From Leptothermofonsia sp049200465 (GTDB lineage Bacteria; Cyanobacteriota; Cyanobacteriia; Leptolyngbyales; Leptolyngbyaceae), in assembly GCF_049200465.1 (NCBI RefSeq), contig NZ_CP120836.1, positions 248,001-312,000 of the forward strand: 64,000 nt of DNA. The letters are read 5' to 3'. The translations under genes and the position numbers were made by a program. Shown here piece by piece: positions 8,810 to 18,023 of this stretch; the stretch's first letter is position 1; every line of letters begins with the position of its first letter. Under the pieces are notes generated by a model. That model was given only the letters and a program-made list of their open reading frames with translations, searched no databases and was not told the origin of the DNA.

Positions 8810-9659
8810 TCAGCGTGAAGAATGCGGATCAAGCCCGTCCCGTAGCCCATCACCCAGGAGGTTGAATGCCAGAACAATCAGTGTAATGAAGAGACCGGGA
8901 AACAGGGTCGTCCAAGGAGCAGTGAGGGAGTACCCCCCCTTAAAGGCATCGGACAGCATAGTACCCAATTCTGGGGTAGGAGGTTGCGCCCCCAAACCCA
9001 GAAATCCTAATCCTGCTGCTTCCAGGGTCGCTGTGCCAATTGAAAGACTTGCTTGAACAATAATGGGAGCCAGGCTAGCCGGTAAAATATGACGCCACAG
9101 CAGATGACTTGGTGAGGCACCCAGTGCCTGGACTGCCTGCACAAACTCCTGTTCCTTGAGGGAAAGCACCATCGCCCGTGTTAACCGGGTGAAAATCGGC
9201 ACCTGAACAATACCGACTGCCACCATCACGCTGGACAGACTGGGGCCAGTGACCGTGACAATCGCGATCGCCAGCAAAATCGATGGAAATGCCAGCAGAA
9301 TATCCGTCACCCAACCAATCACCCCCTCAATCCATCCCCCAAAATACCCGGCAGTCAGCCCCAACAGCAGCCCAATTATCAGTCCCAGACCCACTGAAAC
9401 CACGCTGACCACCAGCGATGTTTGAATTCCATACCAGACCAGGGTTAGCACATCCCGTCCCAAAGCATCAGTTCCAAACCAGTGGGCTGCACTGGGAGGA
9501 GCTAACCGTGCCAGGTAGTTCCGATCCGTCGCCGGGTCATAGGGGGCGCAAGATAGGGGCCAGCAACGCCAGTAAAACGAGGGCGATCGCCAGCCCCAAT
9601 CCAATCCTTCCTGAGGAAGACTGCCAGAAGCGTTGAACAGCTCGTTGGGTCAGGGGCAT
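8810..9659 (-). CDS. dppC: DppC-type peptide ABC transporter permease, frameshifted
   Basis: The reconstructed protein starts at the ATG complementary to 9657-9659 (MPLTQRAVQRFWQSS), runs through the first membrane helix (LALAIALVLLALL-like) and then shifts frame in the C5 run at about 9542-9550. From there the long downstream frame gives APYDPATD, HWFGTDALGRDVLT, five further hydrophobic segments and the EAA loop (VQALGASPSHLLWRHILP) that contacts the ATPase. Removing one base restores APILAPYDP, the normal family sequence, so there is a single +1 lesion. The first frame stops at 9537-9539. The gene lies downstream of the DppB-type gene on the same strand. It could be a pseudogene or a sequencing error. 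No binding-protein or ATPase genes are adjacent. Confidence 0.8.
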
Positions 9660-9671
9660 AGGGGGAGTTGT

Positions 9672-9860
9672 TAGTTGTTAAAGAGGGGAGTGTTGAGTTT
9701 TGAGTTCTAATAAAGGCAACAGGCAACACGGTAGATGGGTGATGGGTTAAGGGGTGATAGGGCGATGGGGTGATAGGGTAATGGCTCTTTACATCCCCCC
9801 TCCACTCCATCACTCCCCCACCCTCCCACTCCCCATTCCCGACTCCTGACTCCTTCCCGT
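9672..9860. repeat. STRR-like tandem heptamer region between permease genes
   Basis: The gap between the two permease genes consists of degenerate heptamers such as GGGTGAT/GGGGTGATAGGG on the plus strand, followed by CACTCCC and CCTGACT-type units. It has no coding signal. The same motif types recur inside selD (13524-13690) and at 51345-51620. Confidence 0.7.
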
Positions 9861-9864
9861 CCCC

Positions 9865-10942
9865 TCACTTATACTGAATTCTCGGATCAAAAAGAGCATA
9901 GGAGATATCTACTAACAGGTTGACCAGGACGAAGGCGATTGCCACAAAAATGACTCCCCCCTGCACGACTGGGTAGTCACGGGTAAAAAATGCCATCGTA
10001 AATCCAGGAACCGATGCCGGGCCAGGAAAAGATGGTTTCTGTTAAAATGGCTCCTCCCAGCAGGGTGCCAAACTGGAGCCCGGTAATGGTGACAACTGGC
10101 AGAAGGGCATTCTTTAAAGCATGGCGGAGAATGACCCACAATTCGGGGACACCTTTGGCTCTGGCGGTGCGAATGTAATCTTGTGACAGGGTTTCTAGTA
10201 GAGCGCTGCGGGTGATTCGCGCCAGGATGGCCAGCGGAATAGTTCCCAAAGCTAGAGCGGGCAAAACCAGGTGAGCCAGGATGTCTTTTAGAGCATTGCC
10301 ATCTAGTTTTAGGAGGGCATCCAGGATGTAGAAGCCGGTGAGGGGCTGAAAGTCGAAACCCGCATCGATGCTGATCCGCCCGCTGGGAGGCAGCCACTGC
10401 AAGTTGACAGAAAACAGGTAAATCAGCAAAAGTCCCAGCCAGTAAACGGGCAGAGAAACTCCAACCAGCGAACTGGTCATCATTAAGTTATCGAGCCAGC
10501 TATTTTTTCGAATGGCTGCCAGAATCCCTGCTGGAATACCCAGAACCAGGGCAACCAAAATAGCAGCGGCTGATAGTTCCAGGGTAGCGGGAAATCGACT
10601 CTTTAATTCATCGGCGATGGGAATACCACTGATAATGCTGGTGCCCAAATCAAAGCGAAGCAGGTTTCCCAGGAATGTGAGGTACTGGACAGGCAGGGGT
10701 TGGTTCAATCCCATCCGCTCCCGCAAGGCAGCGAGTTGTTCAGGGGTTGCCCGTTCTCCTAACAGAACTACGGCAGGATCGCCAGGAATGAGATGTAGAA
10801 AGCAAAAAACGAGGAGGGTAATTCCCAGAAGGACGGGCAGTAAGCCCAGTAAACGTTTGAGGATGTAGAGCCACACGGATGAACTTTCTTGACTTTTTTG
10901 AATAGTGGGAAGGGATTTGGAAAAGCTCAAATTCTTTGCCAT
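9865..10942 (-). CDS. dppB: DppB-type peptide ABC transporter permease, frameshifted near 3' end
   Basis: The main frame (start complementary to 10940-10942) gives 321 residues. It has the DppB N-terminal helix (LLGLLPVLLGITLLVF), the HLIPGDPA motif, the ERMGLNQPLPVQYLTFL segment and an EAA loop (TARAKGVPELWVILRHALKN). It then stops at 9977 after WIYDGIF. Deleting one T from the T6 run (A6 at 9985-9990) continues into TRDYPVVQGGVIFV and ends ISYALFDPRIQYK at 9865, the conserved family C-terminus with its last membrane helix. The lesion is a single +1 slip in a homopolymer. Together with the DppC gene it would form an inner-membrane peptide or murein-peptide importer channel. Confidence 0.82.
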
Positions 10943-11138
10943 AGAGCTCTTTCAGTCTAAGGTTAAAAAACTAAAATCCAAAGTCGGTCGTGTGTGTTAG
11001 ATTTGGCTAGCTCAAAACTGCTCTTAGTAGTTCGTCAGGACTGAGTTCAGGCGTGCTTAATACCAACGAAGACCAATTTCCAGGTGCTTTTGGGGTTTGC
11101 AGCCCACAAAAACAGTTTTGAAGGACCACTAGTACAAC

Positions 11139-11186
11139 AAAACGAAAGTTTTGTTGGGGTTGAAAACGAAAGTTTTGTTGGGGTTG
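11139..11186. repeat. perfect 24-bp tandem duplication with hairpin
   Basis: Two identical 24-bp units (AAAACGAAAGTTTTGTTGGG plus GTTG) stand side by side, each containing the stem CAAAAC/GTTTTG or AAAAC/GTTTT around a GAAA loop. They lie 75-122 bp upstream of the DUF1460 start. The inverse hairpin (CAAAACTTTCGTTTTG) recurs at 55865-55880. Confidence 0.7.
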
Positions 11187-11260
11187 CAGGGGTGGAACTC
11201 CTTGGCAGACTACTAGTTGCAGAGAATGGAATTTGCTCTCGGCGATCGCATCGATTTGTG

Positions 11261-12370
11261 ATGGAAAAACTCCTGAAGCGAATAACAGGTTTCCTCTTTA
11301 CGGCAGGCTTAATCATCTTCTGCCCTCTCCCAAACATGGCTCCCCTCAGTCGCTCGACGGTTGTTTCAGACCAGTCAGAGCAGGCGGCTCTTAAATCCGT
11401 GTCCTCCAATCATGCCAGCGCGACCGAATCGCTTCACTTATCTGACGATTTAAACCGGCTGCCCTATGTTTCGCTTGTGGATCAGCGGATTGTGGAAGCG
11501 GAAGTTTCGACGGTGCTTTCGTTGTTGGCCCCTGGTAAAGAAGAGGCATCGCCCTATGCAGCCAACCCTTTTAATGAAAAGGATAGTTCCCAGTTTGAGC
11601 AGATTATGCAGAATGCCCGTTCGCGATCGCTGCATAATCGTCCGATGGGGGAGATCGTACAGGCGCTCGCCCAGCAGCTACTAGGTAGCCCCTATGAGGC
11701 TAATCTGCTAGATCGATCCTCAAAAGAAACGCTGGTGGTTTCGCTGACCCGGTTTGATTGTGTTCTGTTTGTGGAAACGGTTTTGGCCCTGGCCCGGGGC
11801 ATCGCCATACAGGATTACTCCTATCCAACCTTTGCCCATCATTTACAAAATCACCGCTACCGGGACGGTCGGCTTGACGGTTATTGTAGCCGTCTGCACT
11901 ACTTCTCGGAATGGATTGCTGATAACCAACGGCGGGGAAATGTACTCAACATTGCGGCAGAGATAGGCGGTGTGCCCTTTCCCAAGACACTAAATTTTAT
12001 GAGTACCCACCGCAGTAGCTATCCCCGACTGGTGAATGATGCCACCTACCGCTGTGTGCAACAGATGGAATCCAGCCTCAATCCATTGACCCTTTATTAC
12101 ATTCCTCAGAGCCAAATTCGGCAGTACTACGCTCAACTGCAACCGGGAGATATTGTGGCGATCGCCACCGATATTCCGGGTCTAGATGTAACACACACTG
12201 GCCTGGTCTACCGCAATGAGGATGGTAGCCTGGGACTAATCCATGCAGCCCCTAATAGCGGTGTCAAAGTTTCCCACGATTTGCAGCACTATGTAAGCAA
12301 CGTTGAGAGCCGAATTGGCATTTTAGTAGCGCGTCCCACCGATCCACGATCGCCGATTTCTCGCCCTTAG
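11261..12370 (+). CDS. DUF1460 (amidase-like, papain-fold) cell-wall protein
   Basis: 369 residues from ATG 11261. An open frame upstream is rejected because it translates the tandem hairpin repeat. The N-terminus is a signal peptide or anchor (MEKLLKRITGFLFTAG...). The DUF1460 core shows the nucleophile C167 in RFDCVLFVE, the FNFxS-type region LNFMSTHRSSYPRL, and H312 in VTHTGLVY followed by LIHAAPNSGV. This is the Cys-His pattern of NlpC/P60-related enzymes that cleave murein peptides. It is likely periplasmic. With the epimerase and peptide permeases nearby it suggests peptidoglycan peptide turnover. The enzymatic specificity is inferred from the family only. Confidence 0.8.
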   Translation: MEKLLKRITGFLFTAGLIIFCPLPNMAPLSRSTVVSDQSEQAALKSVSSNHASATESLHLSDDLNRLPYVSLVDQRIVEAEVSTVLSLLAPGKEEASPYAANPFNEKDSSQFEQIMQNARSRSLHNRPMGEIVQALAQQLLGSPYEANLLDRSSKETLVVSLTRFDCVLFVETVLALARGIAIQDYSYPTFAHHLQNHRYRDGRLDGYCSRLHYFSEWIADNQRRGNVLNIAAEIGGVPFPKTLNFMSTHRSSYPRLVNDATYRCVQQMESSLNPLTLYYIPQSQIRQYYAQLQPGDIVAIATDIPGLDVTHTGLVYRNEDGSLGLIHAAPNSGVKVSHDLQHYVSNVESRIGILVARPTDPRSPISRP

Positions 12371-12479
12371 CATTCAGCCACACCCATCTTCCTTCAATTC
12401 AGCGCAACAATGTAAAGCCTGGGCGATCCCGCTCCTAACGACGCCTTCCAGTAGCCTCCCCCCTTCGCGTTGAGCTGTC

Positions 12480-14873
12480 TTATGCGAGCGTGATAGGTTT
12501 CACTACGTTTGAGTGGGGAAGAGTGTGTCCGATAATAGCACTGTGGGAGTAGCCTAGGGACCTTAAAGCCGCGAGGCAGCGATCGCCCATCTCTTCAGGC
12601 ACTGCTGCCAGCAGCCCCCCCGATGTTTGGGGGTCAAACAGTAGTGGAAATTGTGGATCCTCGAACCTTTTAGTGCCATTTTCAATGAACTCCATCGCCT
12701 GCAAATTTTGCGGATAAAGCGAACTCATAATCCCAAGCTGGGTGATCTCCAGCGCACCGTTTAGCAGCGGAACAGCATTCAAATTGAGCTTGACGGCAAT
12801 CTGTTCAGAATTGCGGATCATTTCGACCAGATGCCCGATTAGTCCAAAACCAGTGATGTCAGTACAGGCCGTTGCCTGATGCTCTAACAGACAGAGGGCA
12901 GCTTTTTGATTAGATTGCACCATAGATTCAATTGCCCCATCGATCCAGATCCCCTTTGCTTTTTGAAGCTGATTGGCCGCAAATAAAGCCCCCGTCCCGA
13001 TCGCCTTGGTCAGAATTAACACCTGCCCCGGCTTCATTCCTCCCTTCCGTAACAAGCGATCAGGATCTGCTAATCCATTACAGGCCAATCCAAAAGCAAG
13101 ATCTTTGCCTTCAGTAGTGTGTCCTCCGGTTAATTCAGCACTGACCTCATGTAAAATCTTCAGCGCACCGGATAGCAACTGATAGAGTGTTTCTTCAACA
13201 ATGGCAGGACTGGCATAGGGAAGGGTGGCGATCGCCAACGCGCTCTGTGGCTGTGCCCCCATTGCAAACAGGTCACTCAAGGCATGGTTAGCAGCGATCT
13301 GACCAAACACAAACGGGTCATCCAACAAGGCGGGAAAGTAATCAATAGTTTGTACCATCACCATCCCAAATGGAATTTGCACGACGGCAGCATCGTCAGG
13401 CGCGTTCAGACCCAGCAGAATATCGTCTCTCAAAGGAGCCGGAAAAGCCGGTTGCCGAATCCGTTGCAGCACTCGTTCCAGAATAGGACTACCCACTTTT
13501 GCACCACAACCTGCACAGCGCATGGTGGGTGAGAGGGGATGAGTAGATGAGGGGAGGAGTGGATGGGTAGATGAGTGATGGAGTGATAGGGTGATGGGGT
13601 GATGGGGTGGGAGAGTTTTGAGTTCTGAGTTAGCATTTGATTCCTGATCCCTGGCTCCTGGCCCCCAGTTCCTGGCCCCTCTCGGCACCTTCCTTCCAGT
13701 TCCCTCCATCTCTGGCAACTTTTTGAACCGTTCCATAAACGCTCGATCAATTCGATCTTTCCATTTCCAGAGGAGGGGAGAATGCCAGCCCAGGGAGCCT
13801 CGTGAAGCAACTGCCGAGCCATCCCCAGTCCCAATCAGGCTGAGATAGTGTTTTTGTGGATAGTAAGGTTTGAGTGGTTTTTCTTGCAGGGCGTGGCGCA
13901 GATTGTAAAAGAGTGGCTTACCCTGACGAACGGCAAATACCCCAGCTTTGGGGCGGGGATGGTTGACCATGGTGGCAATGTCACCCGTAGCAAATATCTG
14001 GGGATGGGAGCACGATCGCAATGTATCGTCTACTAGTACAAATCCATGCTCGTCCACTTCCAGACCCGCTTTGCCCAGCCAGTCCGGGGCTGATGCCTGC
14101 GTAACCCAAACGATGTTGTCGCAGTTCATAGCCAGTCCTGATTTGCAGCGGAGGTAGTGGGGCTGCACTTCACAAACTTCTTCTTCCAGGTGAAGCTGAA
14201 TGCCTCGCTGGGTCAAAAGTTGGTGGAAGTGCGATCGCACCCAGCGGTTATGCCTGGGCAGTAGACTAGCATCTCGTTGAAACAAATGAATCGTTAATCT
14301 ATCCAGGGGTTGATGAGCCGCCTTTAATACTTCCTGGAGGCGACGCTGCATATTCAACGCCAGTTCAACCCCTCCATCACCACCACCAACAACTCCAAGG
14401 CAGATAGGAGCCCCAGGATTTTGGACAATGTTTCTAACTAACTGTTCCCAATTTTCAAGAAACTGCCTGACAGGTTTAGCCGGAGTAATAGCGTTCAAAT
14501 CACCTAACACAGCAGGCTTTTGGGGTGTGCTGCCAATATCCAGGGATAGTACGTCAAAACGTACAGGGGGACGGTTGGCACAAAGGACTCGCTTGTTTTC
14601 TAGATCCAGCCCAATGGCTGAATCGATGTAAAGTTGTGCTCTCGCAAACTGGCAAAGGGGACGGAGATCAATGTGACACTCTTCATGGCTATAAAAACCT
14701 GCCACATGCCCTGGCAACATCCCAGAGTAGGGGGTCTCAGAAGCCTCCGTAATCAGGGTCAATCGTACTCCTGGCAATGGTTTCATCCCAAACATTCTCA
14801 GAGCGATCGCGTGAGAGTGCCCTCCACCCAGCAGTACCAGATCTTTAGTAATTGGATTGGGTTCCAGTTTCAT
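12480..14873 (-). CDS. selD: fusion of NDH2-like FAD oxidoreductase and selenide water dikinase
   Basis: 797 residues from the ATG complementary to 14871-14873 (a TTG start 12 bp upstream is possible). Residues 1 to about 380 are a pyridine-nucleotide-disulfide-type oxidoreductase: the FAD GGGHSHA motif at 17-23, the NAD-binding VVGGGDGGVE and the second FAD motif FATGDIATM. Residues 451-797 are SelD: CAGCGAKV with the catalytic cysteine and K459, NAPDDAAVV, ALSDLFAMGAQP, ELTGGHTTEG, TDITGFGLIGH and FDPQTSGGLL. SelD makes selenophosphate from selenide and ATP, and this fusion is known in cyanobacteria. The linker (about residues 395-450) is low-complexity and encoded by tandem-repeat DNA. No selenouridine or selenocysteine genes are in the window. 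Confidence 0.93.
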   Translation of the reverse strand: MKLEPNPITKDLVLLGGGHSHAIALRMFGMKPLPGVRLTLITEASETPYSGMLPGHVAGFYSHEECHIDLRPLCQFARAQLYIDSAIGLDLENKRVLCANRPPVRFDVLSLDIGSTPQKPAVLGDLNAITPAKPVRQFLENWEQLVRNIVQNPGAPICLGVVGGGDGGVELALNMQRRLQEVLKAAHQPLDRLTIHLFQRDASLLPRHNRWVRSHFHQLLTQRGIQLHLEEEVCEVQPHYLRCKSGLAMNCDNIVWVTQASAPDWLGKAGLEVDEHGFVLVDDTLRSCSHPQIFATGDIATMVNHPRPKAGVFAVRQGKPLFYNLRHALQEKPLKPYYPQKHYLSLIGTGDGSAVASRGSLGWHSPLLWKWKDRIDRAFMERFKKLPEMEGTGRKVPRGARNWGPGARDQESNANSELKTLPPHHPITLSLHHSSTHPLLPSSTHPLSPTMRCAGCGAKVGSPILERVLQRIRQPAFPAPLRDDILLGLNAPDDAAVVQIPFGMVMVQTIDYFPALLDDPFVFGQIAANHALSDLFAMGAQPQSALAIATLPYASPAIVEETLYQLLSGALKILHEVSAELTGGHTTEGKDLAFGLACNGLADPDRLLRKGGMKPGQVLILTKAIGTGALFAANQLQKAKGIWIDGAIESMVQSNQKAALCLLEHQATACTDITGFGLIGHLVEMIRNSEQIAVKLNLNAVPLLNGALEITQLGIMSSLYPQNLQAMEFIENGTKRFEDPQFPLLFDPQTSGGLLAAVPEEMGDRCLAALRSLGYSHSAIIGHTLPHSNVVKPITLA
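13524..13690. repeat. STRR-like repeat tract inside selD (interdomain linker)
   Basis: Within the selD frame, 13524-13690 consists of GATGGGGTGATGGGGTGGGA-type and TGATTCCTGATCCCTGGCTC-type units like those in the intergenic regions at 9672-9860 and 28318-28440. It is translated as a Ser/His/Pro-rich linker (SLHHSSTHPLLPSSTHPL) immediately before the SelD domain methionine. Confidence 0.75.
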
Positions 14874-15160
14874 CTTCAAAATCAAAGGGACTCATGCCAG
14901 AAAAGATCCAGCACAAGTCCTAACCTAACAAGTGTTTAAGGAAACGATGAAACAGATGTCAGAAATAAGCAGATGACGAGTCTCGCTATTTCTGGGGAAG
15001 CAAATCAGTACACTGCCAGCCCCATCCCCACTGCTTAGCCCCCCGTCAGGGAGAGCCAGACTTGCAGTTTTCCGTTCAGGCTGAGAGAGCCGTAGGTACG
15101 GCATCGAACTGTTTGAACTTTTGCAGGGCCTCAATTGTGATTTTGTCAGCGGCATGTAGT

Positions 15161-15251
15161 GCTCACAAACTATTTGTGAACAAGGGGGGCGAAGCCTCCA
15201 CGCAGGGGTGGAACCCTGCACCCCGTTCAAATTTCAAGAATGGTCGGTATA
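15161..15251. repeat. dispersed palindromic repeat R2, copy 2
   Basis: Starts GCTCACAAACTATTTGTGAAC (itself a small palindrome) and carries CCACGCAGGGGTGGAACCC and CCCGTTCAAAT, matching copy 1 at 5523-5618. It lies in a gap of about 590 bp (14874-15463) between selD and the coiled-coil gene. Nothing else in that gap is recognisable. Confidence 0.6.
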
Positions 15252-15463
15252 AATCATAAAACCTACTAGTTACTTTGCAAAACGCCCGATTTTTCGAGCT
15301 TGAAGGGATTGGTGTCCCTCCTCAAAGAAAATTAATAATCCCCTGCTGGCGATTAACCCCACCTCAGGTAGAGATGCCAATTGTGAAATCTTGGTGATGC
15401 TAAAAACGTTAGAAGCCCAAACAATCAGGGCAATCTAAAGACATCCCTTCTCTGCTATTGCCT

Positions 15464-15778
15464 ATGCGCCCCCGACTTTACCAGGGACAAATTCGCCCTA
15501 AAGTAAGTACCCTACCTCGCCAAAAAACTGAAGCAGCCGCTTATTTAGATATTTATAAGCTGGTGAATGAAAGAAAACGGCTTCAGCAAGAACTGGAGAT
15601 GCTAGAGCAACGGCGCGATCGCATCCAGCAACGGTTAACAACCATCGAAAGCCAGGTAGCACAACTGGAAGAAACCGCCCGCAGCTTGAAAGATTCCATT
15701 CCGCTGGAAACCAATCCGATCAAGCGTGACCAGGCGATCGCAACAGCCAGTTTCAACACACTGTTTCTCGAATATTAA
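15464..15778 (+). CDS. small coiled-coil protein (possibly gas-vesicle GvpV-like)
   Basis: 104 residues from ATG 15464 (MRPRLYQGQIRPKVSTLP). The N-terminal 25 residues are basic and proline-containing. Residues about 26-85 form a continuous heptad-bearing helix (YLDIYKLVNERKRLQQELEM followed by LEQRRDRIQQRL). The pattern of a basic head, TEAAAYLDIYKL and a coiled coil resembles what I remember of cyanobacterial GvpV, but no other gas-vesicle gene is here and the match is from memory, so the name is tentative. The gene is cut off downstream by repeat DNA and an insertion sequence. Confidence 0.5.
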   Translation: MRPRLYQGQIRPKVSTLPRQKTEAAAYLDIYKLVNERKRLQQELEMLEQRRDRIQQRLTTIESQVAQLEETARSLKDSIPLETNPIKRDQAIATASFNTLFLEY

Positions 15779-15847
15779 GTAGGTAGCCATACTTAATTGT
15801 CAAGGGGGAGTGGGCGCAGCCCCCACTCCCCCTTAAACCAATGTCCC
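15779..15847. repeat. R1-related repeat interrupted by an insertion sequence
   Basis: TAGGTAGCCATACTTAATTG, a GGGAGTGGGCGCAGCCCCCA hairpin and CCAATGTCCC match the left and middle of an R1 subfamily also seen at 33718-33800. The element stops exactly where the inverted repeat of the insertion sequence begins. Confidence 0.55.
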
Positions 15848-17313
15848 AAGCTCGACTTTATCCAATTACGCCGCATAACATAGCAGAGTACTCCAGAGTT
15901 CGAGCAATTCAGGAGGGACTTTTGTGGAGCTAGGGGTTTCGTGCGACCTCTCAAAAAGTCTAGACGTCCAGTCAAAAAGTCTAGATGTCCAGAGGCAACG
16001 TCGAACCGCTGCGAGAGCATCGACGCAGGTCGGGAGAGATTTGGTGTACCAGGCTGTTGTGGGTAGATCAAATGGTTGTTGAGCGTACAGGTAATGAGCT
16101 AACAGAGTGACAAGAGAGAACAAGCCAAACAGAGCTGGAGTCGTGCGCAAGATAGCCAGGTTAGACCATTGCCGTTGGGTTTCAACGCCCAAGTGGGCTC
16201 GCACCTCCTCAAAGGTGACTTCCACCTGCCAGCGTGGCCGAAACCAAAGCAAAATCTCGGCGGGCGTTGCCGCCAGATGCGTGTGTCCTTTGGGGTCGCG
16301 CACCAGAACCCAACGAATAGGCACTGGCGGTTTGCCCGTGTGATACCAGACGGCAGTGCCGCGGCACAGTTCAACTTGGCGTTCGGTGTTGCTGTACCAG
16401 CGTTGCAGGGTAAGGGATTGCCAAACGGTTTGGGCATCATTGAGGATTGGGTTGAGCTTTGGCAACTGCTTGCCTTTGATGCGAGTGCGTCCCATTGGAT
16501 GAGGTTGACGGGCAACGGCCGGTTCATACAGGGCCGCATCCAGGCGCAATCGACTGACCCAATGCACGGGATTGGCCCACTGACTAGTCCTGTGGAGCAA
16601 CGCTAAGACCGCAAAACTGCTATCTCCCACAATGACCAAGGAGCGTTCAGGCAACCAACGGCGCACTTGTTTGAGCATCTGGACTGGCCAATCCGTCAAC
16701 GTTTTATGCCGTCGTCCTCGTGGCTGATGATAACGCTCTGATGGAGCCAGCACCGTGAGAAAGGGCAATGCCAAGACGCTTTGAGCCCAAGGAATCTCCA
16801 CTAACAGCATCAAACTTAACCAGCGTAAACCCTGACTTTGACCACCTGTGCCTCACGGGAGCGCACCGCATCTCGGTAAATCCCTTTCGCTTTAATCCGG
16901 TTGCCCTTGCGCCGCTTTATCGGATCGTCTATCCCCATCACCACCATGCCTGACGGCACAAAGGTACTGAGCAGATGCCCCAGTAATCGTCGGGCAACTT
17001 TCAAACTCGACCAAACCGCTCGACTCAGTACCCGATGATACTTGCCAAAGCGTCGCTCCTCTGCTTGTCCCATCACCCGCAAAATCGCACTGGCGCTACG
17101 TTTGCCCGGACAAAGAATCGCTCCAATCACTAAAACCTGCACATGCTGCCAGACTCGACCAGAAACCAAGCCCCCAAACGTCTCCAACAGAGCCGCGAAC
17201 AGACTTGCTACGATTAAGGTAAACATAGAATTTTAGGGGTGAGAGGGTATTCGATGCGTCTCACCCTTTTCTCTATATTCCTCCCTATCCTCAAAATGGA
17301 TAAAGTCGAGCTT
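15848..17313 (-). mobile_element. IS4-superfamily insertion sequence with 17-bp inverted repeats
   Basis: The ends are perfect 17-bp inverted repeats: AAGCTCGACTTTATCCA at 15848-15864 and its complement at 17297-17313. That gives an element of 1466 bp with one transposase on the minus strand. No clear target duplication is seen in the flanking bases. Confidence 0.8.
15866..17226 (-). pseudogene. DDE transposase in two frames
   Basis: The N-terminal part (17226 to 16816, MFTLIVASLFAALLETFGGL onward, GIDDPIKRRKG, KGIYRDAVRS) and the C-terminal part (16813 to 15866, LLVEIPWAQ, VIVGDSSFAVL, WFRPRWQVEVTFEEVRAHLG) are in different frames that meet near 16815-16835. In related transposases these are continuous, with DDE residues in GIDD, VGDSS and the EVTFEE helix. 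Either a frameshift killed the gene or the two halves are joined by ribosomal slippage. No typical slippery heptamer is obvious at the joint, so decay is more likely. The protein resembles IS4/IS701-type enzymes. Confidence 0.75.
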
Positions 17314-17540
17314 AGAAGCGGCGAGTATATGTTTGAAAGCAGGAAAAGTACGGTCGTGAATCAGAGAAATGTGGGCTCATAACTTACCAAGATTTTCAGG
17401 TTTGATTGACTCAAATCTGAAGACAGGCAAATGAAGGTCGTCTGGCAATTGTTACAAATTTTCCCACACTGCTTTGATGCACTACCGAGTACCGTAGTAT
17501 AAAAAGTGTAGTAATAGTATATCTGTTCTACTGAATTGCT

Positions 17541-17700
17541 AAGATAGATACACAGAATTTTGCTGTATATCCAGCCCATTTGAGGGAGATATCCAGCAAG
17601 GCTGCTGTTGATCTACCAGTTTTGGGGAAATATACAGTAGGCAGTCTGTTTATTTACCCTATAGGGGGAGATATACTGATAAAGTTTGTATAATAAATTG
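17541..17700. repeat. four degenerate direct repeats with 40-bp period
   Basis: A GGGRRATATMCAGYA-like core recurs at about 17543, 17584, 17624 and 17664, with partially conserved sequence between cores (GCTGTTGATCTACC-like). The 40-bp period is not a multiple of three, so it is not coding. It ends just before the left end of the ISKra4 element. The rest of 17314-17540 shows nothing recognisable. Confidence 0.5.
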
Positions 17701-17813
17701 TTAGCGGGAGCATGTCACTTTTGCAGTGAGTAGACATGCTTAAGAGACTGAGGTACTGGAAAAGATAGGGGCTATCGCTCAGAATTAGAGCAATCTACTC
17801 CACCAACAAGACC

Positions 17814-18023
17814 ATGCAACCCGAACAAGAGCAAGCCCTCAAAGCCCACCTCCAAGCAATTGCCAAAATTCTCTATGACGATAGCGACCCTGATGCCATG
17901 CAAACGTTAGAAGGTATTGAAATGACCGTTAGACAGAAGATTCAAGCCCATGTCAGTCCAGAGTTGGGAAATTTTTTATTGCAGCGATTACAGGCACAGT
18001 CGCAGGGCGAGCCAGAACCTTGA
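17814..18023 (+). CDS. small accessory ORF of the ISKra4 element
   Basis: 69 residues, helical and acidic (MQPEQEQALKAHLQAIAKIL), overlapping the transposase start by 4 bases (TGAAAAG context at 18020-18023), which points to translational coupling. A short frame in this position is usual for ISKra4-type elements. It may be the N-terminal portion of the transposase expressed separately. No independent function is known. Confidence 0.6.
   Translation: MQPEQEQALKAHLQAIAKILYDDSDPDAMQTLEGIEMTVRQKIQAHVSPELGNFLLQRLQAQSQGEPEP

Noticed and set aside
17541..17700. CRISPR-like array
   Set aside because: The repeats are degenerate, the core is only about 15 bp, the intervals are partly conserved, and no cas genes are present.
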